A DNA stretch of 64,000 nt from Kluyvera sichuanensis (GTDB taxonomy: Bacteria > Pseudomonadota > Gammaproteobacteria > Enterobacterales > Enterobacteriaceae): positions 121,713-185,712 of the forward strand of contig NZ_JABBJF010000007.1 in the NCBI RefSeq assembly GCF_014218705.1, written 5' to 3'. A program made the position numbers and the translations under genes. The notes under the pieces were generated by a model. That model was not told the origin of the DNA. It saw nothing but the letters and a program-made list of their open reading frames with translations, and made no database searches. This document shows positions 11,424 through 21,563 of the stretch, one piece after another (position 1 is the first letter of the stretch; each line of letters opens with the position of its first letter).

Positions 11424-13025
11424 CTAATTTTTGGCTTTTAACCTGCGCCAGAAGGTGGTGCGGCTCACCCCCAGATATCGCGCGGCGGCACCTCTATCGC
11501 CGTTAAACTGCGCGAGTACCTGATGCGGTGTAAGCGAGACTGACGGCGACGAGTCGGCGCGGCATTCTGTAAGTTCAGGCAGGCACTGGCGTAAAAAATC
11601 ACCGTTCAGCTCCGGCTGTGGCTCAACGCTTAAAAACAGCGCCAGCCGCTCCATCATATTGCGCAGCTCGCGGATATTGCCGGGCCAGGCGTAGCTCAGC
11701 AGTACCGACTGGCTTTGCATCAGCCCCTGATGCATCGCTTCGCCAAACGGCGCGTGTAATGCCGCTAGCGACTGCTGCAAAAAACCTTCCGCCAGCGGCA
11801 CGATATCTGCCAGTCGCTCACGCAGCGGCGACAGCTTCAGCCGCAGAATACTCAGGCGATAAAACAGGTCCTGACGAAACTGCCCGCGCTTCATCTCCGC
11901 TTCCAGATCGCAGTGGGTGGCGCTAATCACCCGTACATCGACCGGAATCGGTAGGTGCCCGCCAACGCGCGTAACCTCTTTCTCCTCCAGCACGCGCAGC
12001 AACCGGGTTTGCAGAGGCAGGGGCATCTCGCCAATCTCATCTAAAAACAGCGTCCCGCCATGGGCGATTTCAAACAGCCCGGTACGCCCGCCGCGCCGCG
12101 AGCCGGTAAACGCCCCTTCTTCATAGCCAAACAGCTCTGCTTCTAAAAGCGATTCGGCAATTGCCCCGCAGTTGACGGCGACAAACGGTGGGAAGGATTT
12201 ACCCTGACGATGACCGAGCCTCGCGAAATATTCACGATGGATTGCCTGCGCCGCCAGCTCTTTCCCGGTGCCGGTTTCCCCCTGAATCAGCACCGCGGCG
12301 CTGGAGCGCGCATAGAGCAGGATGGTATGGCGCACCTGCTCCATCGGCGCGGATGCCCCACGCATATCGTCTAATGCATAACGCGTGCGCAGGCCGTTAC
12401 CGGCGGCATAGCGGCGACTTTGTCGCTGGGTCAGGCGGGTCATATCCAGCGCATCGCTAAACGCCTGGCGGACGGTGGCTTCGGAGTAGATAAAGATGCC
12501 GGTCATCCCGGCCTCTTCGGCGAGGTCGGTAATCAACCCGGCGCCCACCACGGCTTGTATACCGCTGGCCTTTAGCTCGTTGATTTGCCCGCGCGCGTCC
12601 TCTTCGGTGACGTAGCAGCGCTGGTCAAGGCGCAGGTTAAAGGTCTTTTGAAAAGCGACCAGGGCGGGCAGCGTCTGCTGATAAGTCACCACGCCGATAG
12701 ACGCGGTGAGCTTGCCGGCTTTTGCCAGCGCCTGCAGCACGTCAAAGCCGCTGGGTTTAATCAGGATAACCGGCACGGAGAGGCGGCTTTTTAAGTACGC
12801 GCCGTTGGAGCCTGCGGCAATGATGGCGTCGCAACGCTCGGTCGCCAGCTTCTTGCGGATGTAGTTCACCGCTTTTTCAAACCCAAGCTGGATGGGCGTA
12901 ATAGTGGCCTGGTTATCGAACTCGAGACTGATATCGCGGAACAGTTCAAACAGGCGCGTTACCGACACCGTCCAGATAACCGGCTTGTCGTCATTCACCC
13001 GTGGCGGAAGAGGGGTAGCTGCCAT
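11424..13025 (-). CDS. prpR: propionate catabolism activator PrpR
   Basis: Sigma-54-dependent enhancer-binding activator of prpBCDE, which senses 2-methylcitrate; 533 residues. The N-terminal PrpR_N domain (about 1-190) binds the effector. The AAA+ domain has Walker A GETGTGKE, the sigma-54 contact loop GAFTGS and the Walker B-type stretch [12 protein letters not shown]. The C-terminal Fis-type helix-turn-helix reads [21 protein letters not shown]. It is divergent from prpB across a 250-bp control region. Confidence 0.97.
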   Translation of the reverse strand: MAATPLPPRVNDDKPVIWTVSVTRLFELFRDISLEFDNQATITPIQLGFEKAVNYIRKKLATERCDAIIAAGSNGAYLKSRLSVPVILIKPSGFDVLQALAKAGKLTASIGVVTYQQTLPALVAFQKTFNLRLDQRCYVTEEDARGQINELKASGIQAVVGAGLITDLAEEAGMTGIFIYSEATVRQAFSDALDMTRLTQRQSRRYAAGNGLRTRYALDDMRGASAPMEQVRHTILLYARSSAAVLIQGETGTGKELAAQAIHREYFARLGHRQGKSFPPFVAVNCGAIAESLLEAELFGYEEGAFTGSRRGGRTGLFEIAHGGTLFLDEIGEMPLPLQTRLLRVLEEKEVTRVGGHLPIPVDVRVISATHCDLEAEMKRGQFRQDLFYRLSILRLKLSPLRERLADIVPLAEGFLQQSLAALHAPFGEAMHQGLMQSQSVLLSYAWPGNIRELRNMMERLALFLSVEPQPELNGDFLRQCLPELTECRADSSPSVSLTPHQVLAQFNGDRGAAARYLGVSRTTFWRRLKAKN

Positions 13026-13068
13026 TGTGTGCTCAAAAAAAGAGGGCCGAATATTGGGTGTAGACCAT

Positions 13069-13092
13069 GTTTCATGAATGTTGCAATGAAAC
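13069..13092. promoter_or_regulatory. PrpR-type operator
   Basis: The inverted repeat GTTTCAT-N10-ATGAAAC lies about 120-145 bases upstream of the sigma-54 promoter, a normal enhancer distance. A further half-site (GTGAAACGTTA) lies around 13108. Confidence 0.65.
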
Positions 13093-13211
13093 GTTATGGA
13101 ACGATAAGTGAAACGTTAGCTGACACGCTTTAATCGCCAGATATAGCGCAGTGAATGGCTAATCTATTGTTATCAAAGATGTTTAAAGAATGGTGGTGAA
13201 AAATCAGCTGT

Positions 13212-13227
13212 TGGCATACCCCTTGCT
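13212..13227 (+). promoter_or_regulatory. sigma-54 promoter of prpBCDE
   Basis: TGGCATACCCCTTGCT fits TGGCAC-N5-TTGCA closely. It ends 48 bases before the prpB start. RpoN dependence of this operon is established in Salmonella. Confidence 0.92.
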
Positions 13228-13275
13228 TTATCTGAATCAACAGATAGTAACAAGTTGATAACAAGAGGACGGGAT

Positions 13276-14157
13276 ATGTCTCTACACTCTCCAGGCCAGG
13301 CATTCCGCGCTGCGCTAACGAAAGAAAACCCCTTACAGATTGTTGGCACCATTAACGCTAACCACGCGCTGCTGGCTCAGCGAGCCGGGTATCAGGCTAT
13401 TTACCTCTCCGGCGGCGGCGTGGCGGCCGGTTCCCTCGGGCTGCCGGATTTGGGCATCTCCACGCTCGACGACGTGCTGACCGATATTCGCCGCATTACC
13501 GACGTTTGCCCGCTGCCGCTGCTGGTGGATGCGGATATCGGCTTTGGCTCATCGGCGTTTAACGTGGCACGGACGGTGAAGTCGATCAGTAAGGCCGGAG
13601 CCGCCGCGCTGCACATTGAAGATCAGATTGGCGCTAAGCGCTGCGGCCATCGCCCGAACAAAGCCATCGTCTCAAAAGAGGAGATGGTCGACCGCATTCG
13701 GGCGGCGGTAGATGCGCGTACCGACCCGGACTTCGTGATCATGGCGCGCACCGATGCGCTGGCGGTGGAAGGGCTGGAGGCGGCTATCGATCGCGCTCGT
13801 GCTTATGTCGAAGCCGGGGCCGACATGCTGTTCCCGGAGGCGATTACTGAACTGTCGATGTACCGCCAGTTTGCCGATGCGGTACAGGTACCGATCCTTG
13901 CCAATATCACCGAATTCGGCGCGACGCCGCTGTTCACCACCGATGAACTGCGCAGCGCCCACGTGGCGATGGCGCTCTATCCGCTCTCGGCCTTCCGCGC
14001 CATGAACCGCGCCGCCGAACAGGTCTACAACGTGCTGCGTCAGGAAGGCACGCAGAAAAGCGTTATCGACATCATGCAGACGCGTAATGAGCTGTACGAA
14101 AGCATCAACTACTACCAGTACGAAGAGAAGCTCGACGCGTTGTATACCAAAAAGTAG
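13276..14157 (+). CDS. prpB: 2-methylisocitrate lyase PrpB
   Basis: Cleaves 2-methylisocitrate to pyruvate and succinate, the last step of the methylcitrate cycle; cytosolic. It has 293 residues of the isocitrate-lyase/PEP-mutase family, with the Mg-binding VDADIGFG stretch and the catalytic-loop motif [10 protein letters not shown]. The frame extends upstream to 13255, but the ATG at 13276 gives [10 protein letters not shown] as in E. coli and has GAGGACGGG upstream. It is the first gene of prpBCDE; prpC follows after 63 bases. Confidence 0.97.
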   Translation: MSLHSPGQAFRAALTKENPLQIVGTINANHALLAQRAGYQAIYLSGGGVAAGSLGLPDLGISTLDDVLTDIRRITDVCPLPLLVDADIGFGSSAFNVARTVKSISKAGAAALHIEDQIGAKRCGHRPNKAIVSKEEMVDRIRAAVDARTDPDFVIMARTDALAVEGLEAAIDRARAYVEAGADMLFPEAITELSMYRQFADAVQVPILANITEFGATPLFTTDELRSAHVAMALYPLSAFRAMNRAAEQVYNVLRQEGTQKSVIDIMQTRNELYESINYYQYEEKLDALYTKK

Positions 14158-14176
14158 GCCGGATAAGGCGTACACG
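14157..14176. repeat. REP-like fragment between prpB and prpC
   Basis: GGCCGGATAAGGCGTACACG, beginning at the last base of the prpB stop codon, matches one arm of an enterobacterial REP unit. I see no complementary arm, so it is a half element. Confidence 0.5.
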
Positions 14177-14220
14177 GACACCCTCAGTACCCTACACATG
14201 ATAATAATGACGAGGACAAT

Positions 14221-15390
14221 ATGAGCGACACATCGATCCTGCAAAATAGCACCCATGTCATTAAGCCTAAAAAATCCGTCGCCCTTTCCGGCGTACCGGC
14301 GGGAAACACCGCGCTGTGCACCGTCGGTAAAAGCGGCAACGACCTGCACTATCGCGGCTACGATATTCTCGACTTAGCGGAGCACTGCGAGTTTGAAGAG
14401 GTGGCCCATCTGCTGATCCACGGCAAGCTGCCGACCCGCGATGAACTGCAGGCCTACAAGATTAAACTTAAGGCGCTGCGCGGTCTGCCGGCCAACGTGC
14501 GCACCGTGCTGGAAGCGCTGCCGGCGGCTTCTCACCCGATGGATGTGATGCGCACCGGCGTCTCGGCGCTGGGATGCACGCTGCCGGAAAAAGAGGGGCA
14601 TACCGTCTCCGGCGCGCGCGATATTGCCGACAAACTGCTGGCCTCGCTCAGCTCAATCCTTCTCTACTGGTACCACTACAGCCACAACGGCGAACGCATC
14701 CAGCCGGAAACCGACGATGACTCGGTCGGCGGCCACTTCCTGCATCTGCTGCACGGTGAAAAGCCCTCGGCCAGTTGGGAGAAGGCGATGCACATTTCGC
14801 TGGTCCTCTACGCCGAGCATGAGTTTAACGCCTCCACTTTTACCAGCCGGGTGATTGCCGGGACCGGTTCTGACGTTTACTCGGCCATTATCGGCGCCAT
14901 TGGCGCGCTGCGCGGCCCGAAACACGGCGGGGCCAACGAAGTGTCGCTGGAAATTCAGCAGCGCTATGAAACGCCGGATGAAGCCGAAGCGGATATCCGC
15001 AAGCGGGTGGAAAACAAAGAGGTGGTGATTGGTTTCGGTCACCCGGTTTATACCATCGCCGACCCGCGCCATCAGGTGATTAAGCGCGTCGCCAAACGAC
15101 TCTCTCAGGAGGGTGGTTCACTCAAAATGTACAACATTGCCGACCGTCTGGAGTCGGTGATGTGGGATACCAAGAAGATGTTCCCCAACCTCGATTGGTT
15201 CTCGGCGGTCTTCTACAACATGATGGGCGTCCCGACCGAAATGTTCACCCCGCTGTTCGTCATCGCCCGCGTGACCGGCTGGGCGGCGCACATTATTGAA
15301 CAGCGCCAGGACAACAAAATTATCCGTCCTTCCGCCAACTACACCGGCCCGGAAGACCGCGAATTTGCGCCGCTGGATAAGCGTCAGTAA
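14221..15390 (+). CDS. prpC: 2-methylcitrate synthase PrpC
   Basis: Condenses propionyl-CoA with oxaloacetate to 2-methylcitrate. It has 389 residues of the citrate-synthase fold. The conserved [14 protein letters not shown], the catalytic His region GPKHGGANE, the [12 protein letters not shown] loop and the C-terminal [11 protein letters not shown] arginine segment are visible. It is the second gene of the operon, 63 bases after prpB and 39 before prpD. Confidence 0.97.
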   Translation: MSDTSILQNSTHVIKPKKSVALSGVPAGNTALCTVGKSGNDLHYRGYDILDLAEHCEFEEVAHLLIHGKLPTRDELQAYKIKLKALRGLPANVRTVLEALPAASHPMDVMRTGVSALGCTLPEKEGHTVSGARDIADKLLASLSSILLYWYHYSHNGERIQPETDDDSVGGHFLHLLHGEKPSASWEKAMHISLVLYAEHEFNASTFTSRVIAGTGSDVYSAIIGAIGALRGPKHGGANEVSLEIQQRYETPDEAEADIRKRVENKEVVIGFGHPVYTIADPRHQVIKRVAKRLSQEGGSLKMYNIADRLESVMWDTKKMFPNLDWFSAVFYNMMGVPTEMFTPLFVIARVTGWAAHIIEQRQDNKIIRPSANYTGPEDREFAPLDKRQ

Positions 15391-15429
15391 TCCCTTACTG
15401 CTAACGATAAAAAACAGGAAAAGTACCTT

Positions 15430-16881
15430 ATGTCCGCTCAGATGATGAATGTTCGCCCGGAGTTTGATCGTGAAATCGTGGATATCGTGGATTACGTGAT
15501 GCACTACGATGTCACCTCAAAAGTGGCCTATGACACCGCCCATTACTGCCTGCTTGATACGCTGGGCTGCGGGCTGGAAGCGCTGGAATACCCGGCTTGT
15601 AAAAAGCTGATGGGGCCGATTGTCCCGGGCACCGTCGTGCCGAACGGCGTACGCGTGCCGGGCACCCAGTTCCAGCTCGACCCGGTGCAGGCGGCGTTTA
15701 ACATTGGCGCGATGATCCGCTGGCTCGATTTTAACGATACCTGGCTTGCCGCCGAGTGGGGTCATCCATCCGATAACCTTGGCGGAATTCTGGCGACGGC
15801 GGACTGGTTGTCGCGCAACGCCGTTGCTACAGGCAAAGCGCCGCTGACCATGAAGCAGGTGCTGACCGGGATGATTAAGGCCCATGAAATTCAGGGCTGT
15901 ATTGCGCTTGAGAACTCCTTTAACCGCGTCGGCCTCGACCACGTACTGCTGGTGAAAGTGGCGTCTACCGCCGTGGTGGCGGAAATGCTGGGGCTGACGC
16001 GCGATGAGATCCTCAACGCGGTTTCTCTGGCGTGGGTCGATGGCCAGTCGCTGCGCACCTATCGTCATGCGCCGAACACCGGGACGCGTAAGTCCTGGGC
16101 GGCAGGGGACGCCACCTCCCGCGCCGTGCGTCTGGCATTGATGGCGAAGACCGGTGAGATGGGCTATCCGTCGGCACTGACGGCGAAAACCTGGGGCTTC
16201 TATGATGTCTCGTTCAAGGGCGAAGCACTCCGCTTCCAACGCCCGTACGGCTCCTACGTGATGGAGAACGTGCTGTTCAAAATCTCCTTCCCGGCGGAGT
16301 TCCATTCGCAGACGGCGGTCGAAGCGGCGATGACCCTGCATGAGCAGATGCAGGCGGCGGGCAAAACGGCCGATGATATCGAGAAGGTGACCATCCGCAC
16401 TCACGAAGCCTGTATTCGCATCATCGACAAAAAAGGCCCGCTGAATAACCCGGCCGACCGCGACCATTGCATTCAGTACATGGTGGCGATCCCATTGCTG
16501 TTTGGCCGCTTAACCGCTGGGGACTACGAAGACAGCGTGGCGCAGGATAAACGCATCGACGCCCTGCGCGAGAAGATGAACTGCTTTGAAGACCCGGCGT
16601 TTACCGCCGACTATCACGCGCCGGATAAACGCGCCATCGCCAACGCCATTACCCTCGAATTCACCGACGGCACGCGCTTTGAAGAGGTGGTGGTGGAGTA
16701 CCCGATTGGTCACGCTCGCCGTCGCACCGACGGTATTCCGAAGCTAATCGACAAATTCAAAATCAACCTGGCGCGTCAGTTCCCGACTCGCCAGCAGCAG
16801 CGCATTCTGGATGTCTCCCTCGATAGAACCCGTCTGGAGCAGATGCCGGTCAATGAGTATATGGATCTGTTCGTTATCTGA
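15430..16881 (+). CDS. prpD: 2-methylcitrate dehydratase PrpD
   Basis: Dehydrates 2-methylcitrate to 2-methyl-cis-aconitate; cytosolic, MmgE/PrpD family, 483 residues, the same length as the E. coli protein. Typical segments are [21 protein letters not shown] near residues 97-117 and [14 protein letters not shown] near 290-303. It is the third gene of the operon, starting at an ATG after CAGGAAAAG and 39 bases behind prpC. Confidence 0.97.
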   Translation: MSAQMMNVRPEFDREIVDIVDYVMHYDVTSKVAYDTAHYCLLDTLGCGLEALEYPACKKLMGPIVPGTVVPNGVRVPGTQFQLDPVQAAFNIGAMIRWLDFNDTWLAAEWGHPSDNLGGILATADWLSRNAVATGKAPLTMKQVLTGMIKAHEIQGCIALENSFNRVGLDHVLLVKVASTAVVAEMLGLTRDEILNAVSLAWVDGQSLRTYRHAPNTGTRKSWAAGDATSRAVRLALMAKTGEMGYPSALTAKTWGFYDVSFKGEALRFQRPYGSYVMENVLFKISFPAEFHSQTAVEAAMTLHEQMQAAGKTADDIEKVTIRTHEACIRIIDKKGPLNNPADRDHCIQYMVAIPLLFGRLTAGDYEDSVAQDKRIDALREKMNCFEDPAFTADYHAPDKRAIANAITLEFTDGTRFEEVVVEYPIGHARRRTDGIPKLIDKFKINLARQFPTRQQQRILDVSLDRTRLEQMPVNEYMDLFVI

Positions 16882-16920
16882 AACACGACTCATCAGGCGT
16901 AAGTTCAACAGGAGAGCATT

Positions 16921-18810
16921 ATGTCTTTTAGCGAGTTTTATCAGCGTTCCCTTAGCGAACCGGAGTCGTTCTGGGCCGAGCAGGCCCAGCGTATCGACTG
17001 GCAGACGCCATTTACGAAGACGCTGGATAGTAGCCATCCGCCGTTTGCCCGCTGGTTTTGCGGTGGTACTACCAACCTGTGCCACAACGCCATCGACCGC
17101 TGGCTGGACCAACAGCCGGACGCGTTGGCGCTGATTACCGTTTCATCGGAGACCGAAGAGGAGCGTACTTTTACCTTTCGTCAGCTCTATGAAGAAGTGA
17201 ATGCCGTGGCGTCGATGCTGCTGTCGCTGGGCGTGCAGCGCGGCGACCGGGTGCTGGTTTATATGCCGATGATTGCTGAAGCACAGATTACGCTGCTGGC
17301 CTGCGCGCGCATTGGTGCCATTCACTCGGTGGTGTTTGGCGGTTTCGCCTCGCACAGCGTGGCGGCGCGTATTGATGATGCCAGGCCAGCGCTGATTGTC
17401 TCGGCGGATGCGGGCGCGCGCGGCGGCAAAATCATGCCGTACAAAAAGCTGCTTGATGATGCCATCGACCAGGCGCAGCATCAGCCGCGTCACGTGCTGC
17501 TGGTAGACCGCGGGCTGGCAAAAATGGCGCGCGTTGCCGGGCGCGATCTGGATTTCGCCACGCTGCGTCAGCAGCATGAAGGCGCACGGGTACCGGTGGC
17601 CTGGCTTGAGTCCAACGAGACCTCCTGCATTCTCTATACCTCTGGTACCACCGGTAAACCGAAAGGGGTGCAGCGCGATGTGGGCGGTTACGCGGTGGCG
17701 CTGGCAACCTCAATGGACACCATTTTCGGCGGCAAAGCGGGCGGCGTGTTCTTCTGCGCTTCGGATATCGGCTGGGTGGTCGGGCACTCCTATATTGTCT
17801 ACGCGCCATTGCTGGCGGGTATGGCGACCATCGTTTACGAAGGGCTGCCGGTTTATCCCGACTGCAGCGTGTGGTGGAAAATCGTCGAGAAATATCGGGT
17901 CAACCGCATGTTCTCCGCGCCAACCGCTATCCGCGTACTGAAGAAGTTCCCGACCGCGCAGATCCGCCACCACGATCTCTCCTCGCTGGAGGCTCTTTAC
18001 CTGGCCGGTGAACCGCTCGACGAACCGACCGCTGCGTGGGTGACCGAGGCGCTGGGCGTACCAGTAATCGACAACTACTGGCAGACCGAATCCGGTTGGC
18101 CGATTATGGCGATTGCCCGCGCGCTGGACGACCGACCGTCACGCCTCGGCAGCCCCGGCGTGCCGATGTATGGCTATAACGTCCAGTTGCTCAATGAAGT
18201 GACCGGTGAGCCCTGTGCGGTCAACGAGAAGGGGATGCTGGTGATCGAAGGGCCACTGCCGCCGGGCTGTATCCAGACTATCTGGGGGGATGACGAGCGC
18301 TTTGTAAAAACCTACTGGTCGCTGTTTTCCCGCCAGGTGTACGCCACCTTTGACTGGGGCATCCGCGATGCTGATGGTTATTACTTCATTCTTGGTCGCA
18401 CCGACGATGTGATTAACGTTGCCGGGCACCGACTGGGGACGCGAGAGATAGAAGAGAGTATTTCCAGCTATCCGAACGTCGCGGAAGTGGCGGTAGTGGG
18501 CGTCAAAGATGCGTTAAAAGGGCAGGTCGCCGTGGCGTTTGTGATCCCCAAGCAGAGCGACAGCCTGGACGATCGCGAGGTCGCCCATACCGAGAAGGAG
18601 GCGATCATGGCGCTGGTGGACAGCCAGATTGGCAACTTTGGCCGCCCGGCGAACGTCTGGTTTGTCTCGCAGCTACCGAAAACGCGATCCGGCAAGATGC
18701 TACGCCGCACTATTCAGGCGATATGTGAAGGGCGCGATCCGGGGGATCTGACCACGCTCGACGATCCGGCAGCATTGCAGCAGATCCGGCAGGCGATTGA
18801 GGCGGGGTGA
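16921..18810 (+). CDS. prpE: propionyl-CoA synthetase PrpE
   Basis: AMP-forming acyl-CoA synthetase that activates propionate to propionyl-CoA; 629 residues. The P-loop motif YTSGTTGKPKGVQRD, the adenylation motif YWQTESGWP, the hinge region GRTDDVINVAGHRLGTREIE and the acetylatable-lysine motif LPKTRSGKMLRR are all visible. It is the last gene of the operon, with GGAGAG just before the ATG, and is closed by a strong bidirectional terminator. Confidence 0.97.
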   Translation: MSFSEFYQRSLSEPESFWAEQAQRIDWQTPFTKTLDSSHPPFARWFCGGTTNLCHNAIDRWLDQQPDALALITVSSETEEERTFTFRQLYEEVNAVASMLLSLGVQRGDRVLVYMPMIAEAQITLLACARIGAIHSVVFGGFASHSVAARIDDARPALIVSADAGARGGKIMPYKKLLDDAIDQAQHQPRHVLLVDRGLAKMARVAGRDLDFATLRQQHEGARVPVAWLESNETSCILYTSGTTGKPKGVQRDVGGYAVALATSMDTIFGGKAGGVFFCASDIGWVVGHSYIVYAPLLAGMATIVYEGLPVYPDCSVWWKIVEKYRVNRMFSAPTAIRVLKKFPTAQIRHHDLSSLEALYLAGEPLDEPTAAWVTEALGVPVIDNYWQTESGWPIMAIARALDDRPSRLGSPGVPMYGYNVQLLNEVTGEPCAVNEKGMLVIEGPLPPGCIQTIWGDDERFVKTYWSLFSRQVYATFDWGIRDADGYYFILGRTDDVINVAGHRLGTREIEESISSYPNVAEVAVVGVKDALKGQVAVAFVIPKQSDSLDDREVAHTEKEAIMALVDSQIGNFGRPANVWFVSQLPKTRSGKMLRRTIQAICEGRDPGDLTTLDDPAALQQIRQAIEAG

Positions 18811-18873
18811 TTTGCAGGAAGGCTGAGCGCTAAAAATTTTTTTGTAGAATAATGACGCGTAACGTGAACAGGT

Positions 18874-18909
18874 AAATAAGCGCTATTTTTCCGATAGCGC
18901 TTATTTTTT
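18874..18909. terminator. bidirectional terminator between prpE and the lipoprotein gene
   Basis: A perfect 13-bp inverted repeat (AAATAAGCGCTAT with ATAGCGCTTATTT) has a 7-base loop and ends in a T-run on the plus strand; AAATAA on the left gives T residues on the minus strand. It separates two convergent genes. Confidence 0.93.
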
Positions 18910-18914
18910 GTTAA

Positions 18915-19277
18915 TTAACAGCGACCTGCTTTTTTCGATAACGCATCGCAGGTTTTGGTATTCGAGCCCGCATTTCCACCTGCGCAAATCGCATCAGATA
19001 CCGTACTGCTGCCACCCAGCGATATCACGCCATACAATTTCGGTTCAGCGGCTTTTGTAACGTAACAACGGTGAGTTGTTGTGCCGACGGTCGCAACAAA
19101 ATTGGTTTTTACGCCATCCTGGCGAATATCCGAAATGGTCACCTGAGATGCATCGACGTTCAATGCAAAAGAGGCGGCGTCCCGGACTTCACTCTCCGTG
19201 GCGATAGGCGGTTTAGCCACGCATCCCGCCAGCAGCAGTACCGACAGCACACATGTAGTTATATTTATTTTTTTCAT
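18915..19277 (-). CDS. small lipoprotein of unknown function
   Basis: A 120-residue predicted lipoprotein. It has a basic N-terminus, a hydrophobic segment and the lipobox LLAGC ending at Cys19, then a secreted domain with four Cys residues (HRCYV, AICAG, KTCDA and the C-terminal RC) that could form two disulphides. I do not recognise the family. It is convergent with prpE, with which it shares a terminator. The residue after the lipidated Cys is Val, not Asp, so outer-membrane sorting is expected. Confidence 0.75.
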   Translation of the reverse strand: MKKINITTCVLSVLLLAGCVAKPPIATESEVRDAASFALNVDASQVTISDIRQDGVKTNFVATVGTTTHRCYVTKAAEPKLYGVISLGGSSTVSDAICAGGNAGSNTKTCDALSKKAGRC

Positions 19278-19569
19278 TCTTCAATCCCTCGAGGTATTTG
19301 GTGTGAAAGCAGGTATAGATTATTTATTGGTTTTATTCATTGATTTTAATCATTGGTTTTTTTGCGTTGGAAAAAGTATGGGGTTGAGTTATTTGATTGT
19401 TGTATGTGGAAGGGCATATATATTGATGGGTTTTTTTTATCGTTGTAAAATATATTTAGATTAATGTGTTCGAAAATAAATATAGCCTGATCAGATATAT
19501 TTCTGCATATACATTGCAGTATCTTTATCGAAGAAAAACCTAAAAGCACGTCCTGTTGTAGGAGAGACT
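19278..19569. other. AT-rich intergenic region
   Basis: About 290 bases of low-GC sequence between a leftward lipoprotein gene and a rightward small gene. It presumably holds both promoters; I could not single out one with confidence. Confidence 0.5.
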
Positions 19570-19776
19570 ATGTACATGACACTTAGCGACCGCCTGCAGT
19601 TGTTGCTCATTGAGAAAAATGTACTGGCTTGGAGCGTGATGATTGACCGTCATTGTGCGGTAGTCTCTAGGAAGACTGAAAAGGAGTTGGCGCTCCTCAA
19701 TCGGGCGGGCGGTACAGTTTTCAGCGTGCGTGGAAGTGCCTATAACGCCTGGGAAAAATGGGAAAAGCGATGCTAG
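19570..19776 (+). CDS. hypothetical 68-residue protein
   Basis: A small soluble protein with an amphipathic N-terminus (LSDRLQLLLIEKNVLAWSVMID) and a Trp-rich C-terminus (NAWEKWEKRC). I do not recognise it. The ATG has GGAGAG 3 bases upstream, which supports translation. It precedes the Sel1 gene, but with a gap of about 200 bases. Confidence 0.55.
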   Translation: MYMTLSDRLQLLLIEKNVLAWSVMIDRHCAVVSRKTEKELALLNRAGGTVFSVRGSAYNAWEKWEKRC

Positions 19777-19974
19777 AATATTCAGAAACCGAAGAGTGCC
19801 AGGGTTTATAAAATTTCTTCTTCACCTAAATTGGTAGGTGATATTGTGGTCTTGCAATTTGACAATATTTTTACGTATAAGACAATGGCTGATCTATATT
19901 CGCCTACAATAATATTAGGCCAGCACTTGCTTGCAGCCATCCGACATAAAGCATATATCTCAGGGTTAATAAAA

Positions 19975-20913
19975 ATGGAACAACTAAAGCCAAATTTAAT
20001 TTCTGACCGGGATTACCATTCCACCTACGCTTCTGCCTCTTCAGGTGATATGAAAGCTCAAACTAAACTCGGTTATATGTATCGTGATGGTGACGGGGTT
20101 GAGAGAGACGGCGACAAAGCTGTTGAGTGGCTGACCAAGGCTGCTAACCAGGGACACACTGAAGCTAAATTTAGTCTGGCCTATATGTACATGGATGGCG
20201 ATGATGTCCCTTTAAATTATTCAAAGGCCATTGAGTGGTTTACGTCAGCTGCTGACGACGGGGACATGGATGCTTTGGTATGGATTGGAATTCTACATCA
20301 AAGGGGCCATGGGTTTACACAAGACTTCTCTAAGGCAGCTGAGTGTTACTCCGTGGCCGCATCGAAGGGAAACAGTTACGGGCAATATAATCTCGGAACC
20401 TCTTATCGGGATGGGAAGGGTGTGCCTCGTAATAGCGATAAAGCCTTAGAACTTCTTACTCTGTCTGCTGATCAGGGAAATGAACTTGCTATGGAAGCGC
20501 TGGGTGAGTTTTACATTGCACAGCGTGACTATGAAAAGGGTAAGGAATATCTTCGCCGGGCAGGTGAGAAGGGCAGCCAAAGCGCTCTTGAAACGCTAAG
20601 GAAAATTGAAGCGGTTCAAGAAAAACACAGAATCGAAGACAGTATCAAGAAAATCACCTGTCCCTTCTGCGGCAAGACTAGCGTTTGGAAGGCAAAATAT
20701 TGCCATGGCTGCACAGCTCGGATTACGTACGAACCTATAAGGGAATATGAATGGATAGGTATAGGTATAGGTATTATTTTCGCTGTAGTTGGAATTTCAA
20801 TGGACCCGAATCATATTGGCAGAATGCTATTTTACGCCTTCATTATATGGAGTCTATCCCTCATCCTCGGTAAATTGTTCGGTAAACAAAGAGCTATGTT
20901 CAGCAAAGACTAA
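19975..20913 (+). CDS. Sel1-repeat protein with zinc ribbon and membrane tail
   Basis: From the ATG at 19975 this is 312 residues. The frame is open back to a TTG at 19831, and no clear Shine-Dalgarno decides the start. It has four to five Sel1-like repeats, for example AQTKLGYMYRDGDGVERD and AKFSLAYMYMDGDDVPLN, each with the AEW/AAxxGxxxA helix pair. A Cys4 zinc ribbon follows (CPFCGKTSVWKAKYCHGC), then two hydrophobic segments (GIGIGIIFAVVGISM and AFIIWSLSLILG). Sel1 repeats usually scaffold protein contacts; the topology suggests a membrane-attached adaptor. The function is unknown. Confidence 0.8.
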   Translation: MEQLKPNLISDRDYHSTYASASSGDMKAQTKLGYMYRDGDGVERDGDKAVEWLTKAANQGHTEAKFSLAYMYMDGDDVPLNYSKAIEWFTSAADDGDMDALVWIGILHQRGHGFTQDFSKAAECYSVAASKGNSYGQYNLGTSYRDGKGVPRNSDKALELLTLSADQGNELAMEALGEFYIAQRDYEKGKEYLRRAGEKGSQSALETLRKIEAVQEKHRIEDSIKKITCPFCGKTSVWKAKYCHGCTARITYEPIREYEWIGIGIGIIFAVVGISMDPNHIGRMLFYAFIIWSLSLILGKLFGKQRAMFSKD

Positions 20914-21083
20914 GTCTTCAGTCTCACATATCGGTTTTATTTTCATCTGATTTGGGCAGTGAGGTGCTGGTTGGCAAAATTCCGAAGTAAAGCTTGTTGA
21001 GCTAAAACAATAAGTAAAAAATTTACTGAACGTAAACGTGCGCCACGTTTTTCGTCGTCACCGTCCCGGCGAAAGATGATCCC

Positions 21084-21115
21084 AGCCGTGAAGATACCCC
21101 CTTCACGGCTTCTTT
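21084..21115 (+). terminator. terminator-like hairpin
   Basis: A perfect 10-bp stem AGCCGTGAAG/CTTCACGGCT with a 7-base loop is followed by TCTTT. Confidence 0.6.
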
Positions 21116-21128
21116 CCTGGAACGAATC

Positions 21129-21272
21129 GTGACACCTGAACAACAAAAATGACTAGAAGAAGAACTCGTATTCATGACCGAAATGGAGCGCGATAAGCCG
21201 TTCCTGGCTGATGCCTTCTACACCTGCAAGCAGAACATTACCGCGATGCTTGAGGCCAGACCAGGGCTATAG
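21129..21272 (+). pseudogene. remnant of a small gene with an in-frame stop
   Basis: Reading from the GTG at 21129 gives VTPEQQK, then TGA, then LEEELVFMTEMERDKPF and on to a stop at 21272. The codon pattern after the stop looks like genuine protein. This suggests a small gene of about 47 codons broken by a nonsense change, possibly left by an earlier element at this site. A shorter ORF from the ATG at 21172 remains open. Confidence 0.4.
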
Positions 21273-21289
21273 GTACCCTAGAAATAACT

Positions 21290-21317
21290 AAGGGCCTACA
21301 TGTATATGTAAGCCCTT
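21290..21317 (-). terminator. hairpin downstream of the tRNA 3' end
   Basis: An inverted repeat (AAGGGC and TACAT arms pairing with ATGTA and GCCCTT) lies 9 bases beyond the tRNA-derived repeat. It probably terminated the tRNA-Ile transcript before the insertions displaced the tRNA body. Confidence 0.5.
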
Positions 21318-21325
21318 GAAATTTT

Positions 21326-21370
21326 GTGGCCCCTGTTGGGTTTGAACCAACGACCAAGCGATTATGAGTC
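21326..21370 (-). repeat. attachment-site repeat: 3' part of tRNA-Ile(CAT)
   Basis: On the minus strand this reads from the anticodon loop (GACTCATAATC) through the T arm (GGTTCAAACCC) to the acceptor end GGGGCCA, matching the 3' half of ileX-type tRNA-Ile2. The 5' half is absent here. It is the left boundary of the first element. Confidence 0.9.
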
Positions 21371-21496
21371 ATAGAATACCTGTTTTCTCAAACTTTCTGA
21401 TTTGTTCTGGTTTGTACTTTAAATTGCTTTAAATCATGGTGTTGTGACTTTGTCGTCGTTTTGATTTGTTCCTAAATGTTCACGACAGTAATATCG

Positions 21497-21541
21497 TTAC
21501 CTGACCCATTACCTGACCCAAAATTTGATTGGGTCAGGTAA
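21497..21541. repeat. triple 12-mer TTACCTGACCCA before the integrase
   Basis: TTACCTGACCCA occurs twice in direct tandem (21497-21508, 21509-21520) and once inverted (21530-21541), the last two forming a perfect palindrome with a 9-base loop. It lies 22 bases before int. A 10-base core copy (TACCTGACCC) lies at 37104-37113 near the other end of the island. Integrase arm-type sites or an int operator are the likely roles. Confidence 0.65.
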
Positions 21542-21563
21542 GCGAAAATGAACAGGTGATGAC

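Larger units (their letters stand above)
20914..21326. other. junction region with terminators and a gene remnant
   Basis: No intact gene. It contains the hairpin at 21084-21110, a broken reading frame at 21129-21272 and the hairpin at 21290-21317, and ends at the tRNA-derived repeat. It represents the original chromosome next to the integration site. Confidence 0.6.

Noticed and set aside
15517..16467. 316-residue minus-strand ORF
   Set aside because: Antisense to prpD; shadow of a GC-rich gene.
21326..21370. complete tRNA gene at the attachment repeats
   Set aside because: Only the anticodon-loop-to-acceptor half is present at either copy; the D arm and 5' acceptor strand are missing.
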